From NCBI RefSeq assembly GCF_016862075.1, contig NZ_BOMG01000044.1:1-64000 (forward strand): 64,000 nucleotides of DNA. Reading direction: 5' to 3'. The notes under the pieces were generated by a model, which saw nothing but the letters and a program-made list of their open reading frames with translations, was not told where the DNA came from and searched no databases. Origin of the DNA: Actinoplanes couchii. Lineage in GTDB: Bacteria > Actinomycetota > Actinomycetes > Mycobacteriales > Micromonosporaceae. Both the position numbers and the translations under genes were made by a program. Position 1 is the first letter of the stretch, and the number at the start of each line of letters is the position of its first letter. Below are positions 1-8,900 of the stretch, piece by piece.

Positions 1-75
1 CAACGGCGGGAACAACAACGGCAACAACGGCGGTGGCAACAACAACGGTGGGAACAACGGGGGCAACAACCCCAA
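1..75 (+). repeat. Asn/Gly codon repeat (AAC/GGC/GGT) inside the coding region
   Basis: Irregular tandem AAC and GGN codons encode an N/G-rich low-complexity tract in the frame of the flanking gene. It is cut by the left window edge, so its full length is unknown. Such tracts are prone to slippage and length variation; that is inference. Confidence 0.7.
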
Positions 76-577
76 CACCGGTGAAGTGACCCCGTCCGCG
101 CCGGTGGTGACCCTCACGCCGAAGACCGACGTGACCACCTTCACCGCCACCCCGAAGGCCTCCCGGACCACCGCCAAGGCCGACGACGAACAGGCCGAGG
201 CGGAGAACACCAAGAAGGCCAGCCCGTCCGCCTCGCCCAAGGCGCCCTCGACGAAGTCCACCGAGACGGAGTCGGAGACGACCACCGAGTCGGCGCCGAA
301 GAACACCAAGAAGAACACCACGGCGGCGGAGATCGACGACCCGGAGCCGGAGGCGACCGACACCGACGGACCGGCCCTGGCCGACGACGGCGCACCCGAC
401 GACCCGGAGAGCACCTCGGGCTCGGAGAACCTGGCCGAGCCGCCGGCCACCCAGAACAGCTCGTTCAACCTGATCAGCAGCAACCTGGTCTGGATCGGCG
501 GCGGCGCCGTCCTGGTCCTGGTCGGCCTGATCGTGGCGGCCTTCATGCGGGGCCGGCCGCGCAACAACTGGCGCTGA
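1..577 (+). CDS. C-terminal part of a wall/membrane-anchored Asn/Gly-rich protein (partial)
   Basis: The reading frame is open from base 2, so the gene begins left of the window. The visible 191 residues start with a low-complexity stretch of Asn and Gly (about 24 residues). A Thr/Ser/Glu/Lys-rich linker of about 120 residues follows, with many Thr and charged residues and no recognisable fold. Near the end is one hydrophobic segment (about residues 160-182, GGGAVLVLVGLIVAAFM) followed by RGRPRNNWR. This is the layout of an exported protein held in the membrane by a C-terminal helix with a positive cytoplasmic tail. No LPXTG sorting motif is visible. The N-terminal functional domain is outside the window, so no function is assigned. 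A strong terminator follows the stop codon. Confidence 0.75.
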   Translation, partial: NGGNNNGNNGGGNNNGGNNGGNNPNTGEVTPSAPVVTLTPKTDVTTFTATPKASRTTAKADDEQAEAENTKKASPSASPKAPSTKSTETESETTTESAPKNTKKNTTAAEIDDPEPEATDTDGPALADDGAPDDPESTSGSENLAEPPATQNSSFNLISSNLVWIGGGAVLVLVGLIVAAFMRGRPRNNWR

Positions 578-594
578 CACGCACCTGACGAGAT

Positions 595-630
595 GAGGCG
601 GAACCCGGTTCGGGTTCCGCCTCATTTTTT
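595..630 (+). terminator. Rho-independent terminator
   Basis: A perfect 13-bp stem (595-607 with 611-623, loop GTT) is followed by ATTTTTTG. It lies 18 bases after the stop codon of the Asn/Gly-rich protein gene and separates it from the iron-boxed gene at 774. Confidence 0.92.
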
Positions 631-719
631 GTCGTTCAATGATCATCTCCGGTCGGCGCCGGTTATGGTGAATGCCAGACTTCCCGGATTCCCGAGGCGG
701 GGCGGTAGATCGCCGGGAA

Positions 720-738
720 TAAGGGTAGCCTTACCTGC
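720..738 (+). promoter_or_regulatory. IdeR/DtxR-type iron box upstream of the siderophore-interacting protein gene
   Basis: The sequence TAAGGGTAGCCTTACCTGC matches 14 of 19 positions of the known IdeR/DtxR consensus (TTAGG-TTAGS-CTAACCTAA), keeping the central dyad. It ends 35 bases before the ATG at 774. Repression by iron-loaded IdeR/DtxR of the siderophore-interacting protein gene, and perhaps of the MFS gene behind it, is the natural reading but is not proven by sequence. Confidence 0.7.
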
Positions 739-773
739 CGTAAAGTGATTTTCCCCGGCAGTGAGGTGCAGTC

Positions 774-1604
774 ATGGCTAACAGACCCGCGCGACCGGCC
801 CGTGAAGGTGTGGTCACCCGGGTGGAGCAGCTCACCCCGCACATGGTTCGTGTGGTCGTCGGTGGAGAGGCTCTGACCGGGATCGAGGCCGGACAGTTCT
901 CGGACCACTACATCAAGATCTTCTTCCCGAAGGACGGGGTCGACTATCCGACTCCCTTCGATCAGGGCGAGATCCGCGCGACGATGCCGCCCGAGTCGTG
1001 GCCCGTCGTCCGGACGTACACGATCCGCAAATGGCTGCCGGAGATCGGCGAGATGTGGGTGGACTTCGTCGTCCACGGCGACCAGGGTGTCGCCGGTCCG
1101 TGGGCCGGCCGGGCCCGCCCCGGTGACCGGTTCCTGTTCCTCGGCCCGGGCGGCGCCTACCTGCCGACCGCCGAGTTCGACTGGCACCTGCTCGCCGGCG
1201 ACGAGAGCGCCATCCCGGCGATCGCCGCCTCGCTGGAGCGCCTGCCCGAGGGGGTGCCGGCCCGCGCGTTCATCGAGGTGTCCGGGCCGGACGAGGAGCA
1301 GAAGATCGAGACGACGAGCGACGCCGAGATCGTCTGGCTGCACCGCGGGTCGCGTCCGGTCGGCGAGCGGCTGGTCGCCGCGGTGCGGGAGCAGGAGTTC
1401 CCGGCCGGCCGGGTGCAGGCGTTCGTGCACGGCGAGGCCGGTTTCGTCCGTGATCTGCGCGGTCACCTGCGGCGCGAGCGCGGCCTGACGATGGACCAGC
1501 TGTCGATCTCCGGTTACTGGCGGCTCGGCCTCAACGAGGACGGCTGGCAGTCCAGCAAGCGGGAGTGGAACGAGCAGGTCGAGCGCGAGCAGGAAGCCGC
1601 GTGA
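774..1604 (+). CDS. Siderophore-interacting protein (FAD-dependent ferric-siderophore reductase)
   Basis: This 276-residue protein has the full layout of the SIP/ViuB family: an N-terminal FAD-binding beta-barrel and a C-terminal NAD(P)H-binding part. The FAD motif RTYTIR (about residues 82-87) and the following VDFVVHG segment bind flavin. The GPAG-like turn is GVAGPWA, and the C-terminal signature SGYWRLGLNEDGW is typical. These cytoplasmic proteins reduce the iron of imported ferric siderophores so that it is released. The start at 774 is preceded by GAGG at good spacing. An iron box lies directly upstream, which supports expression under iron limitation. The next gene, an MFS transporter, begins 38 bases downstream and may be co-transcribed. 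Confidence 0.9.
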   Translation: MANRPARPAREGVVTRVEQLTPHMVRVVVGGEALTGIEAGQFSDHYIKIFFPKDGVDYPTPFDQGEIRATMPPESWPVVRTYTIRKWLPEIGEMWVDFVVHGDQGVAGPWAGRARPGDRFLFLGPGGAYLPTAEFDWHLLAGDESAIPAIAASLERLPEGVPARAFIEVSGPDEEQKIETTSDAEIVWLHRGSRPVGERLVAAVREQEFPAGRVQAFVHGEAGFVRDLRGHLRRERGLTMDQLSISGYWRLGLNEDGWQSSKREWNEQVEREQEAA

Positions 1605-1642
1605 CCAGCCTGTAAGGAGTGTAACCCCGATCACCCAATACG

Positions 1643-2833
1643 ATGGAGTTCGTGGTGATCGGGGAGAAGACACGTACCGGCGGCTTGTTCGCCCTGACGG
1701 CGCTGCTGCTGGCGGCCGTCAACCTGAGGCTCGCGGTCACCAGCATCGGCCCGGTGCTGACCGAGATCCGCGACGGGCTCGGGATGAGCGCCACCGTCGC
1801 CGGGCTGCTCACGTCGGTGCCGGTGGTGTGTTTCGCCGTCATCGGTCTCTTCGCGCCGCGGCTCGCCGCCCGGTTCGGGGCCGCCCGGGTGATCCTCGGC
1901 GGTCTGCTGCTGCTCACGGTCGGGCTGCTGGTCCGGCCGTACGGCGGCAACGCTTTTCTGTTCCTGCTCTTCAGCGCCGTCGCGATGGCCGGCATCGCCC
2001 TGGTCAACGTGCTGCTGCCGTCGATCGTCAAGGACCGTTTCCCGGATCGGGTCGGCACCGTCACCGGCCTCTACTCGGTGGCGCTCAACATCGGCGCCAC
2101 CACCGCGGCCGCCGCGACCGTCCCGATCACCGGCGCCTTCGGCGACGACTGGCGGCTGGGCCTGGTCTGCTGGTCCCTCGCGGCGGTCCTCGCCCTCCCG
2201 CCGTGGTTGCTGCTGGCCCGCGACCACCGGCCCGCCGCCGGCCCCTCTCCCACAGATCCCGCGCCGGTACGGGTGAGCAGGCATCCGGTGGCCTGGGCGC
2301 TGGCCGTCTACTTCGGCATGCAGTCCACCTCGGCCTACGTGATCATCGGGTGGCTGCCGGAGATCTACCGCGACGCCGGCCTGTCCGCCTCGACCGCCGG
2401 CATCCTGTTCGCCACCACGTCCCTGCTGGGTGTGCCGTTGTCGTTCCTGCTGTCGGCGTACGCCGGCCGGCTCCGTTCCCAGAGCGGCATCGCCCTGACC
2501 CTGGGCGTCTTCGGCCTCGCCGGCTGGTCCGGCCTGTGGGCGGCCCCGGCAGCCGCCCCGTGGCTGTGGGCGACCCTGCTGGGCGTGGCGAACGCCGCGT
2601 TCCCCCTGGTCCTGACGATGATCGCACTACGCGGCCGCACACCTGCGACGGTGGTGAAGCTGTCGGCGTTCGCCCAGAGCGTCGGCTACCTGATCGCCAT
2701 CCCCAGCCCGATCCTGGTCGGAGCCCTGCACGACTGGTCCGGCGGCTGGCGCCTGCCCCTGGGTTTCATGGTCGCCCTGACGATCCCGCAAATGATCGCC
2801 GGAGCCCTGGCCGGCCGCAACCGCCAGATCTGA
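1643..2833 (+). CDS. MFS transporter, CynX/NimT-like
   Basis: The 396-residue protein has about 12 hydrophobic segments and an N-terminal half (AAVNLRLAVTSIGPVL, then a conserved VP.L.F...G.FAPRLA loop) typical of the CynX/NimT branch of the major facilitator superfamily. Known members export or import small anions such as cyanate or nitroimidazoles, but most are uncharacterised. The start is uncertain: ATG 1643 has its only purine-rich upstream site (AAGGAG, 1614-1619) rather far away, while GTG 1655 has GGAG at 1645-1648 and would give a protein four residues shorter. It follows an iron-boxed siderophore-interacting protein gene, so a role in siderophore export or an iron-related substrate is possible. 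That is contextual inference only. Confidence 0.82.
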   Translation: MEFVVIGEKTRTGGLFALTALLLAAVNLRLAVTSIGPVLTEIRDGLGMSATVAGLLTSVPVVCFAVIGLFAPRLAARFGAARVILGGLLLLTVGLLVRPYGGNAFLFLLFSAVAMAGIALVNVLLPSIVKDRFPDRVGTVTGLYSVALNIGATTAAAATVPITGAFGDDWRLGLVCWSLAAVLALPPWLLLARDHRPAAGPSPTDPAPVRVSRHPVAWALAVYFGMQSTSAYVIIGWLPEIYRDAGLSASTAGILFATTSLLGVPLSFLLSAYAGRLRSQSGIALTLGVFGLAGWSGLWAAPAAAPWLWATLLGVANAAFPLVLTMIALRGRTPATVVKLSAFAQSVGYLIAIPSPILVGALHDWSGGWRLPLGFMVALTIPQMIAGALAGRNRQI

Positions 2834-2839
2834 CCCGGA

Positions 2840-3916
2840 TCAGCGGTTGTAGAACTGCTCCCGGAGTTCGGGAAGATCCGCGTCGGCCAGGCCGATATAC
2901 TTCCCCAGCGGTTCGACGAGCAACGAGCCTCGCCGTTCGTTCATCGCCGTGGCCAGCTTGCTCAGAGCACCGACCAGCAGCTCCTCCTGCGCGTCGACAC
3001 GTGCCTGCAAGGTGTACAGGGCAACGGACATCGACTGGATCACGTCTTGAACCGTGGCACCGGCGATCGACAAGGTCTCCTCCTTGCTGTCCGGCACAGT
3101 GCCCAGGACCGCCCCCAGGCCCTGGATGACCTCGGCGCCGAGCGCCGCGCCGGCGGGCAGAGCCTCGGGCGCCACCGAGATGACGACCACGGCGGCGATG
3201 GCGCCGACCACCGTCAGCACCGTCTGGGTGCTCTTCTTGCGGCTCCGGCACCAAGCACTCAGTGAGTCCATCACCTTGATGGTGTCCTCGCCGATCCGCC
3301 AGGCGTCGGTGAGCTGCCGTCGGCGGATCTCCAGGTGCGCCTCCATGATCTCGGCGAGGTTCAGCGCCGCTGACTGCTGCATGACGGCGGCGGTGCCGAG
3401 CTTGGAGCAGTACCCGGAGAACTCGATCGCCGCGTCGCCCTCCCAGTGCTCCATGTGCAGGCCGATGTTCACTGCCAACTGGCCGACCGGCTCCACCTCG
3501 CTGTCACCGGCGAGCACCTCGGTCGACAGACCCCCGTCCGCACGGCGAGCGATCCGGAGGTTGGGCACCAGAGTTCCGGCAGTGCGGTACAGCGGACCGT
3601 TCATCATTCCCGCCGCGATGTCCGGGTCGGGCACGGCGAACGCGGTGAAAAGCTCTGGTACATCGGCGAGGGCCTGCCGGACGTACTCCTGAACGTTCGC
3701 CACGTCCGAGGGTTCGCCACTGGCCGGCGGCTGGTAGTGCGGGTTCTGCGTAGGGACGCCAGGCGGGCCGTACCTGTTGTAGTCGTTGATCGACCCCTGT
3801 TGGGCCATGCTGTACGACTCGTCCTGCCATGCCACGACCTCGACGGCTTTGTCGATCACGCGCTGACCGAGACCTTGCAGGTCAGCGAGGCTGCGATAGA
3901 CGTATCCAGTGGCCAT
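2840..3916 (-). CDS. WXG-motif, type VII-like effector/helper protein with a central membrane segment
   Basis: The 358-residue product starts at the ATG at 3916; the reading frame is open further upstream, but the protein-like sequence and a ribosome site (GGGTAGG, 7 bases off) begin here. Residues 1-130 are helical and charged. A WXG-type turn (HWEGDAAIEF) sits near residue 165, followed by a long helical stretch. A strongly hydrophobic segment rich in Ala/Val (VLTVVGAIAAVVVISVAPEA) is near residue 235, and a helical tail ends in EQFYNR. This is the pattern of WXG100-derived secretion substrates with a membrane part. No known C-terminal enzyme or toxin domain is recognised. It is the last gene of a four-gene operon, only 7 bases after its neighbour. 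Confidence 0.7.
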   Translation of the reverse strand: MATGYVYRSLADLQGLGQRVIDKAVEVVAWQDESYSMAQQGSINDYNRYGPPGVPTQNPHYQPPASGEPSDVANVQEYVRQALADVPELFTAFAVPDPDIAAGMMNGPLYRTAGTLVPNLRIARRADGGLSTEVLAGDSEVEPVGQLAVNIGLHMEHWEGDAAIEFSGYCSKLGTAAVMQQSAALNLAEIMEAHLEIRRRQLTDAWRIGEDTIKVMDSLSAWCRSRKKSTQTVLTVVGAIAAVVVISVAPEALPAGAALGAEVIQGLGAVLGTVPDSKEETLSIAGATVQDVIQSMSVALYTLQARVDAQEELLVGALSKLATAMNERRGSLLVEPLGKYIGLADADLPELREQFYNR

Positions 3917-3923
3917 AACCGGC

Positions 3924-4331
3924 CTACCCGGCGATCCGGACCGGAGGCTGCGCCTCGTCCGGAATCCTCTCACCGTCGATGGTCCCGCTCGGGCTGCCAC
4001 CGGGGCCCCAGTCCGTGGCGAGGATGGCTTTGCCACTGTCGGTGTCGGTCTGCTCGTAGGTCTCGGCGATGTGCACCATCGTCGCGGCGGCAGCGTGCAG
4101 GTTCTCCGTGCTCTGCCCGAGGATGTTCTGCAGGTCGTCCCGGACGATCCGCCAGAGGCCGGCGATCCGGGCCGGCGGGCCGCCGGGCGCCTCTTGGAAC
4201 GCCGCTTGCTCACCCGTCGCGGTGTCGGCCACCGCGTTGTTCAACCGGGCGTAGGTCAACCCCATCAGTGGCAGATCCATCCGCCCGATGATGTGGAGCG
4301 CGTTGATGTCGCTGGTGAAGTAGTCAGCCAT
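3924..4331 (-). CDS. Small WXG100/ESAT-6-like helical protein
   Basis: The 135-residue protein begins MADYFTSDINALHIIG and is predicted to be mostly helical up to about residue 95 (AAAATMVHIAETYEQTD). A Pro/Gly-rich tail follows. A tryptophan at GLWRI near residue 60 sits between two helices, roughly where WXG100 proteins have their turn, though the motif is not canonical. The closing helix followed by YEQTD resembles the C-terminal Y..D/E signal of type VII substrates (YxxxD/E: here YEQTD fits). These facts support a secreted partner protein of the downstream WXG-motif gene. Its stop overlaps the ribosome site of that gene, consistent with coupled translation. Confidence 0.6.
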   Translation of the reverse strand: MADYFTSDINALHIIGRMDLPLMGLTYARLNNAVADTATGEQAAFQEAPGGPPARIAGLWRIVRDDLQNILGQSTENLHAAAATMVHIAETYEQTDTDSGKAILATDWGPGGSPSGTIDGERIPDEAQPPVRIAG

Positions 4332-4355
4332 GATGTCCCCGTCTCGTTCGGCCGG

Positions 4356-5123
4356 TCAGGCGGCACACGCCGCGATCGGTATCGGGTTGAAGGAGACCGC
4401 GTCCTGTCCCTGCGAGACGAACACCGTGGTCCGGGCCGGATCAGCGGTCTCGGGGACGACGAGATCGATGTTCACCCGGTCAGCCTTGATGAAGACCTGT
4501 CGGCCATAGATGATCTTCCCAGCCCTGTTCCGCAGGATCAGACTCGCTGCGGGTGAACACGGGGTGGCGCCGGCCGGTTCGGTGACCATCAGGCCGGTCA
4601 CTTCGGAGCGGCCGCGGTCGTCGGGCGCGCTGACGGTCAGATCTTCGACGCGCACCTCACGTGGCCACCCGGCGAAGACCTCGGCCGGTGCCGGCGTTCC
4701 CGAGGTGAAGGACGCTTCGACCCGGCCAACCGGCCCCTCCTTGTCCAGGTAGAAGTAGCCTCCCGCTTCCGCCTGCTGGCCGGGCAGCAGGACGGTCAGA
4801 TCGGGCAGATACTGGTCCCGGCCGGCGACCGGACGGCCCTTCCCGTCCAGGACCTCGACTTTCACCGTGGCGTTGACGAGGGCGTACGGGCAGTCGTTGC
4901 GCGTGTGAATGCCGTACCGGACATCGCGCTCCTCGACGGTGAAGCCGACTTCGGTGACCTCGGGCAGGCAGTCGTCCGGAAGGCTCGACACGGTCGGCGT
5001 GGGGGTTGTCACGATGATCGGTGGAGCCTCGGGCCTCTCCAGGTACGTCCGAACGACGAGAAGCCCGGTGAGTCCCACCCCCGTGACGACGAGCACCAGC
5101 CAGAACAAGAGGCGTGAGTTCAC
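4356..5123 (-). CDS. Single-pass membrane protein with extracellular domain (unknown function)
   Basis: The GTG at 5123 is chosen because it overlaps the TGA of the upstream gene (GTGA) and starts the first protein-like sequence; the 75 upstream codons are Arg/Pro-rich and not plausible. The product is 255 residues. One N-terminal helix (LLFWLVLVVTGVGLTGLLVV) is followed by a Pro/Thr linker and an outside domain of beta character with four cysteines (one in DDCLPE, one in NDCPY, one in TPCSP and one in the IAACAA tail) that could pair. I do not recognise a family. Genes of this kind are frequent in type VII-linked operons of actinomycetes, where they may be part of the envelope machinery; that is inference from position. 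Confidence 0.6.
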   Translation of the reverse strand: MNSRLLFWLVLVVTGVGLTGLLVVRTYLERPEAPPIIVTTPTPTVSSLPDDCLPEVTEVGFTVEERDVRYGIHTRNDCPYALVNATVKVEVLDGKGRPVAGRDQYLPDLTVLLPGQQAEAGGYFYLDKEGPVGRVEASFTSGTPAPAEVFAGWPREVRVEDLTVSAPDDRGRSEVTGLMVTEPAGATPCSPAASLILRNRAGKIIYGRQVFIKADRVNIDLVVPETADPARTTVFVSQGQDAVSFNPIPIAACAA

Positions 5124-5665
5124 CAGGGCTCCCGAGGAGAGTCGGCGCGCCGCCAGGGCGGCAGCCCGTTGGACAGGTCGTAGTACCGGTCGAGCAGACG
5201 CATCCGGCCGGCCCGGTAGGCGCCGATCGCGCCGGTGGCCGCCGCGATCGCCTCGGCGGCGAACCGGTCGACGGAGAGTTCCCTCTGGATTCCCGGTTCG
5301 AGCCGGACGGTCCAGGTGGCGAGCGCGCGACTGGTCACGGTGACCCAACCGCCGGGCGAGGTGGCCGTGACGGTCAGATCCGCCGCCTCCTGCCCGAACC
5401 GCCGGTCCTCCGGCGTCGGATCGGCCCCCGGCGGGCCCAGGAATGCTTCCTCGACCTCGGCGTACTCACGGTGGTAACGAATCCAGAGGGTGGTGGCGAG
5501 CCGCTCGATCCGGTGCGCGAGGTCGGTCTCGGAGCAGGAGGTGTAGTCCCGGCTCCGGATGTCCAGCGTGAGCCGGAGCCGGCCGGAGACGGTGGCCCGG
5601 ATCGCACCGTCCGGCGACGTCGCGGAGACGTCGATGCGCTCCAGCAGTCCGGCCAACTCACCCAC
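5120..5665 (-). CDS. YbaB/EbfC-like small protein, first gene of the type VII-like operon
   Basis: The reading frame is open up to 5833, but the sequence before about 5674 does not look like protein. GTG codons at 5674 and 5665 are the best starts; the second has GGGTGGG 4-10 bases upstream. The 181-residue product contains a region (IDVSATSPDGAIRATVSGR, then a beta hairpin and LAHRIERL helix) that resembles the YbaB/EbfC fold often seen at the head of actinomycete type VII substrate operons. A longer C-terminal helix-rich half ends in PREPW. YbaB proteins bind DNA or protein partners; the role here is unknown. The stop overlaps the next start by four bases. An iron box lies 180 bases upstream. 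Confidence 0.55.
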   Translation of the reverse strand: MGELAGLLERIDVSATSPDGAIRATVSGRLRLTLDIRSRDYTSCSETDLAHRIERLATTLWIRYHREYAEVEEAFLGPPGADPTPEDRRFGQEAADLTVTATSPGGWVTVTSRALATWTVRLEPGIQRELSVDRFAAEAIAAATGAIGAYRAGRMRLLDRYYDLSNGLPPWRRADSPREPW

Positions 5666-5845
5666 GTCGCCCACCCAGCTTGATCGACAACTGTCTCTCG
5701 ACAGGTCCTTGCTGGAGGGTACGCCGGGTGGGGTGGTCCGGTTCGACGCGTGGCGGGTCGGAACAGGGACAGCCCGGTACGCCGAGACCGAGGAAGTGCC
5801 GGCGCACCGGGCCTGCTCACGTGGGGTCGTCACCCCGACCTCAAG

Positions 5846-5864
5846 TTAGGCAAGGCTAACCTAT
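5846..5864. promoter_or_regulatory. IdeR/DtxR-type iron box upstream of the type VII-like operon
   Basis: TTAGGCAAGGCTAACCTAT matches 16 of 19 positions of the IdeR/DtxR consensus, better than the copy at 720. It lies in the gap between the type VII-like operon (transcribed leftward, first start about 5665) and the 3' end of the WD40 gene (also leftward). The only annotated genes it can control as a promoter operator are therefore the four leftward type VII-like genes. The distance to the chosen start is about 180 bases, so a long leader or a missed upstream start is implied. Confidence 0.72.
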
Positions 5865-5901
5865 CATTCGGATCGGGCCTTGAGAACACGCCGGGAACAG
5901 A

Positions 5902-8900
5902 TCACGAACAGGCGGGGGCCAGTGGCTGGCCGTCGTTGCGGGTCAGGGAAGCCGCGATGCCGCACAGGGAGTGGGCCGCCGCCGACGGGTCCAGCTGCCA
6001 GACGTAGACCTGGGAGTCCAGGCCGCCGCTGACCAGTGTCCGGCCGTCGGGGGCGAATTCCAGTGCGGCCGGGGTCGACACGTGGCCGTGCAGCGCCACC
6101 GGGTTCCGGCGGGTGGTCATGTCCCACAGCCGGACCGGGCCCTGCCGGTCGCCGATCGCCAGGGTCCGGCCGTCCGGGGACCAGCTGACCCGGTCGATCT
6201 GGTCGCCCTGTTCCGGGCTGTGCCACAGCGAGGTGGCGCCGTCCGCGCTGCGCACGTCGACGGAGCGGCTGGTCCCGGTCACCGCCATCGACCTTCCGTC
6301 CGGGGCGATGGCCAGGTCCAGCACCTGGTAGCCGCCCAGCGGCCGGGGTTCGCCGATCTCGGCGAGGTCGCCGGCGCGCCAGGACCGCAGCTCGGCCGAT
6401 ACCCCGGCGGCCCCCGACTCGAGGCTCGACGTGGTGAGGGCCGCGTACAGGGTGCCGCCGTCCGGGGTGAGGGCGATCGCGTAGCTGCTGTCACCGTCGA
6501 GATCGATCTTGTTGCGCATCCGGCGGCCGCCGACGTCGTACACGTGGATCTCGGCCGGGGTGGTGAGCAAGGCGCCGTCGACGCAGCTGGAGGTCGACAC
6601 GTACATCAGGTCGCCGCGCGGGGAGACGGTCATGTCCTTCGGGCAGGACGGCAGTTTCACCGACACCTGCCGCTCGCCGCGTTCGTCCCACAGTTCCAGG
6701 GTCTCGGCCCGGGTGACGACCCCGATCAAGCCGCCCGACGTCCAGGCCAGGCCGATCACCGATCCGGCCGGGCGGAACGACGTGATCCGGGTGCGGGTGG
6801 CGGCGTCCCAGATCCGGACGGTGCCGTCGAAGCCCCCGGCCGCGATCCGGCGTCCGTCCGGCGAGAAGTGCACGTCGTAGACCTCGCCCTCGGTGTTGAA
6901 GGCGTTCACCACCCGCCGGAACACGACGGTCGGCTCGTCCGGGCCGGTGACCACCACGAACTGGCCGCTCGCCGAGGCCGCCGCCGCGGCGTACGTCATG
7001 GTCCCGATCCGCAGGTCACCGGGGATGTTCCCGCTGAGCGGCCACAGGTTGACCCGGCCCTCCCCGCGGCTGCCGATGACCATGCCGTCACCGGTGATCG
7101 CGAAGTACGCGTTGGGGGCGGTGAGGCCGTCCGCCGGGGTGATGTCGCGCAGTTTCCGGCCGGTCGCCGGATCCCACTGCCGGAGCTGGGACCTGTTCCC
7201 GGCTACCGGATCCCCGGTGACCAGGGAGCCGTCCGGCGCGAACGCGAGATGCGCCGGGCTGGCCATCGCCATCGACGCCAGCCGCCGGCCGTCGCGCAGC
7301 CGCCAGACCTCGGCGGCGTGCAGCCCGACCTCGGCGAGGTGGGCGCCGTCCGGGCTGACGGCCACCGCTTTTCCACTGTCCTCGCCGACCGGCAGGGTGC
7401 GGAGCGACCGGCCGGTGGACGCCTCCCAGAACCCGAGCACCGCCTGCTTTCCGGACAGCTGGACATCGGTGGCCACGACCGTGCCGGTGCCGGGCAGCCA
7501 GGTGACCGCTCCGAACGCCGGCAGGGTACGGACCAGCGCGCCGGTGGCCACCTCCCAGATCTTGACACCGTCCGCCACGATCGCCCCGGTGGCCAGGTAG
7601 CGGCCGTCGGGGGAGAACGCCACCGACGAGACCCAGACCTCGTCCGCGTCCGTGTCGGTGTAGGCCAGTGGCGGGCCCACCTCGGTCAGGGTGGCCGCGT
7701 CCCAGAGCCGGACCAGCCCGGTCTTGTCCCCGATCGCGATCCGGGTGCCGTCCGGGCTGACCGCGGCCGAGTACCCGCCGTCGACGGTGCCCAGCCGCCC
7801 GGCGAACCGGACCTGCTGGGTGGAGAGCAGCGCCCCCTCGGCCTCCGCGGTCGGTTCCTCGCTCCAGGCGTCGAGGGCCCGGCGTACCGCGGCCGGTTCG
7901 TCCTGGTCGAGCAGGGTGAGGGCCTCGGCCGCGTACTGCCGGGACCGGGCGTCCCGGCCGACCGCCTCGGCGGTCCGCTGCCGGTCCAGCGCGACCAGCC
8001 CGGCGCCCGCGGTGAGCAGCAGCGCGACACCGAGCCCGGCAGCCAGCCGGCGCAGGCGACGGGTGCCGCGTTCCCGGGCGAGCTGCTCCCGGAGGGCGGC
8101 CGCGCCCCCGGCGGCGAGGTACTCCCCCACCACCGGCGGCACCCCGTCCCCGGCCGGGATCCGTTCCCGGGCGGCGATCAGGCGGGCGCCGCGGGGCAGC
8201 AGGTCGGGGTCGCGGCCGGAGCGGTCCCAGTCCCGGGCCGCCTCGGTGACCGATTCGCGCAGCAGCAGGTCCTCACGGGCCTCGGCGACCCAGCCGGCCA
8301 GCCGGGGCCAGCTGGTCAGCAGCGCCTCGTGGCTGATCTCCACGGTGTCCGCGCCGACGGTGACCAGCCGGGCCTTGACCAGCCGGCGGAGCACCCGGGA
8401 GTCGCTGGCGGCCCGGACCCCGCGGCGGCGCACGGCGGTGCCGTCGGCGGTGACGGTGACCAGGGCGAGCAGGGCGTCCCGCAGCCGGGCGCGGTCCTCC
8501 GGGGTCTGGTCGAGGTAGATGTTCTCGGCGGTCTCCGCGACGGCGTGCCGGATGCCGCCGGTGTCCTGGTACGCCTTGACGGTGAGCCGGATCCCCTCAC
8601 GCCGGTCCCAGGTGGCGCGCAGGGCGTGGGCGAGCAGCGGCAGCGCGCCCGGCTCGTACCCGCCCCGGTCGTCCACCCCCAGGTCCCGCAGGAGCAGGCC
8701 GGGCAGCCCGGGTTCGACGGTGAGGCCGACGTGTTCGGCGGGTTCGACGACGGCCCGGCGGATCGCGGCGGCGTCCAGCGGGCCGAGCACGACGTGACCG
8801 GCGGCGAGAACCTTGGCCAGCGGGGGCAGGGCGACGCAGGACGGGTAGAAGTCGGAACGCACGGCGATCACCACGATCGCCGGGGCGGCGCTGGTCAGCG

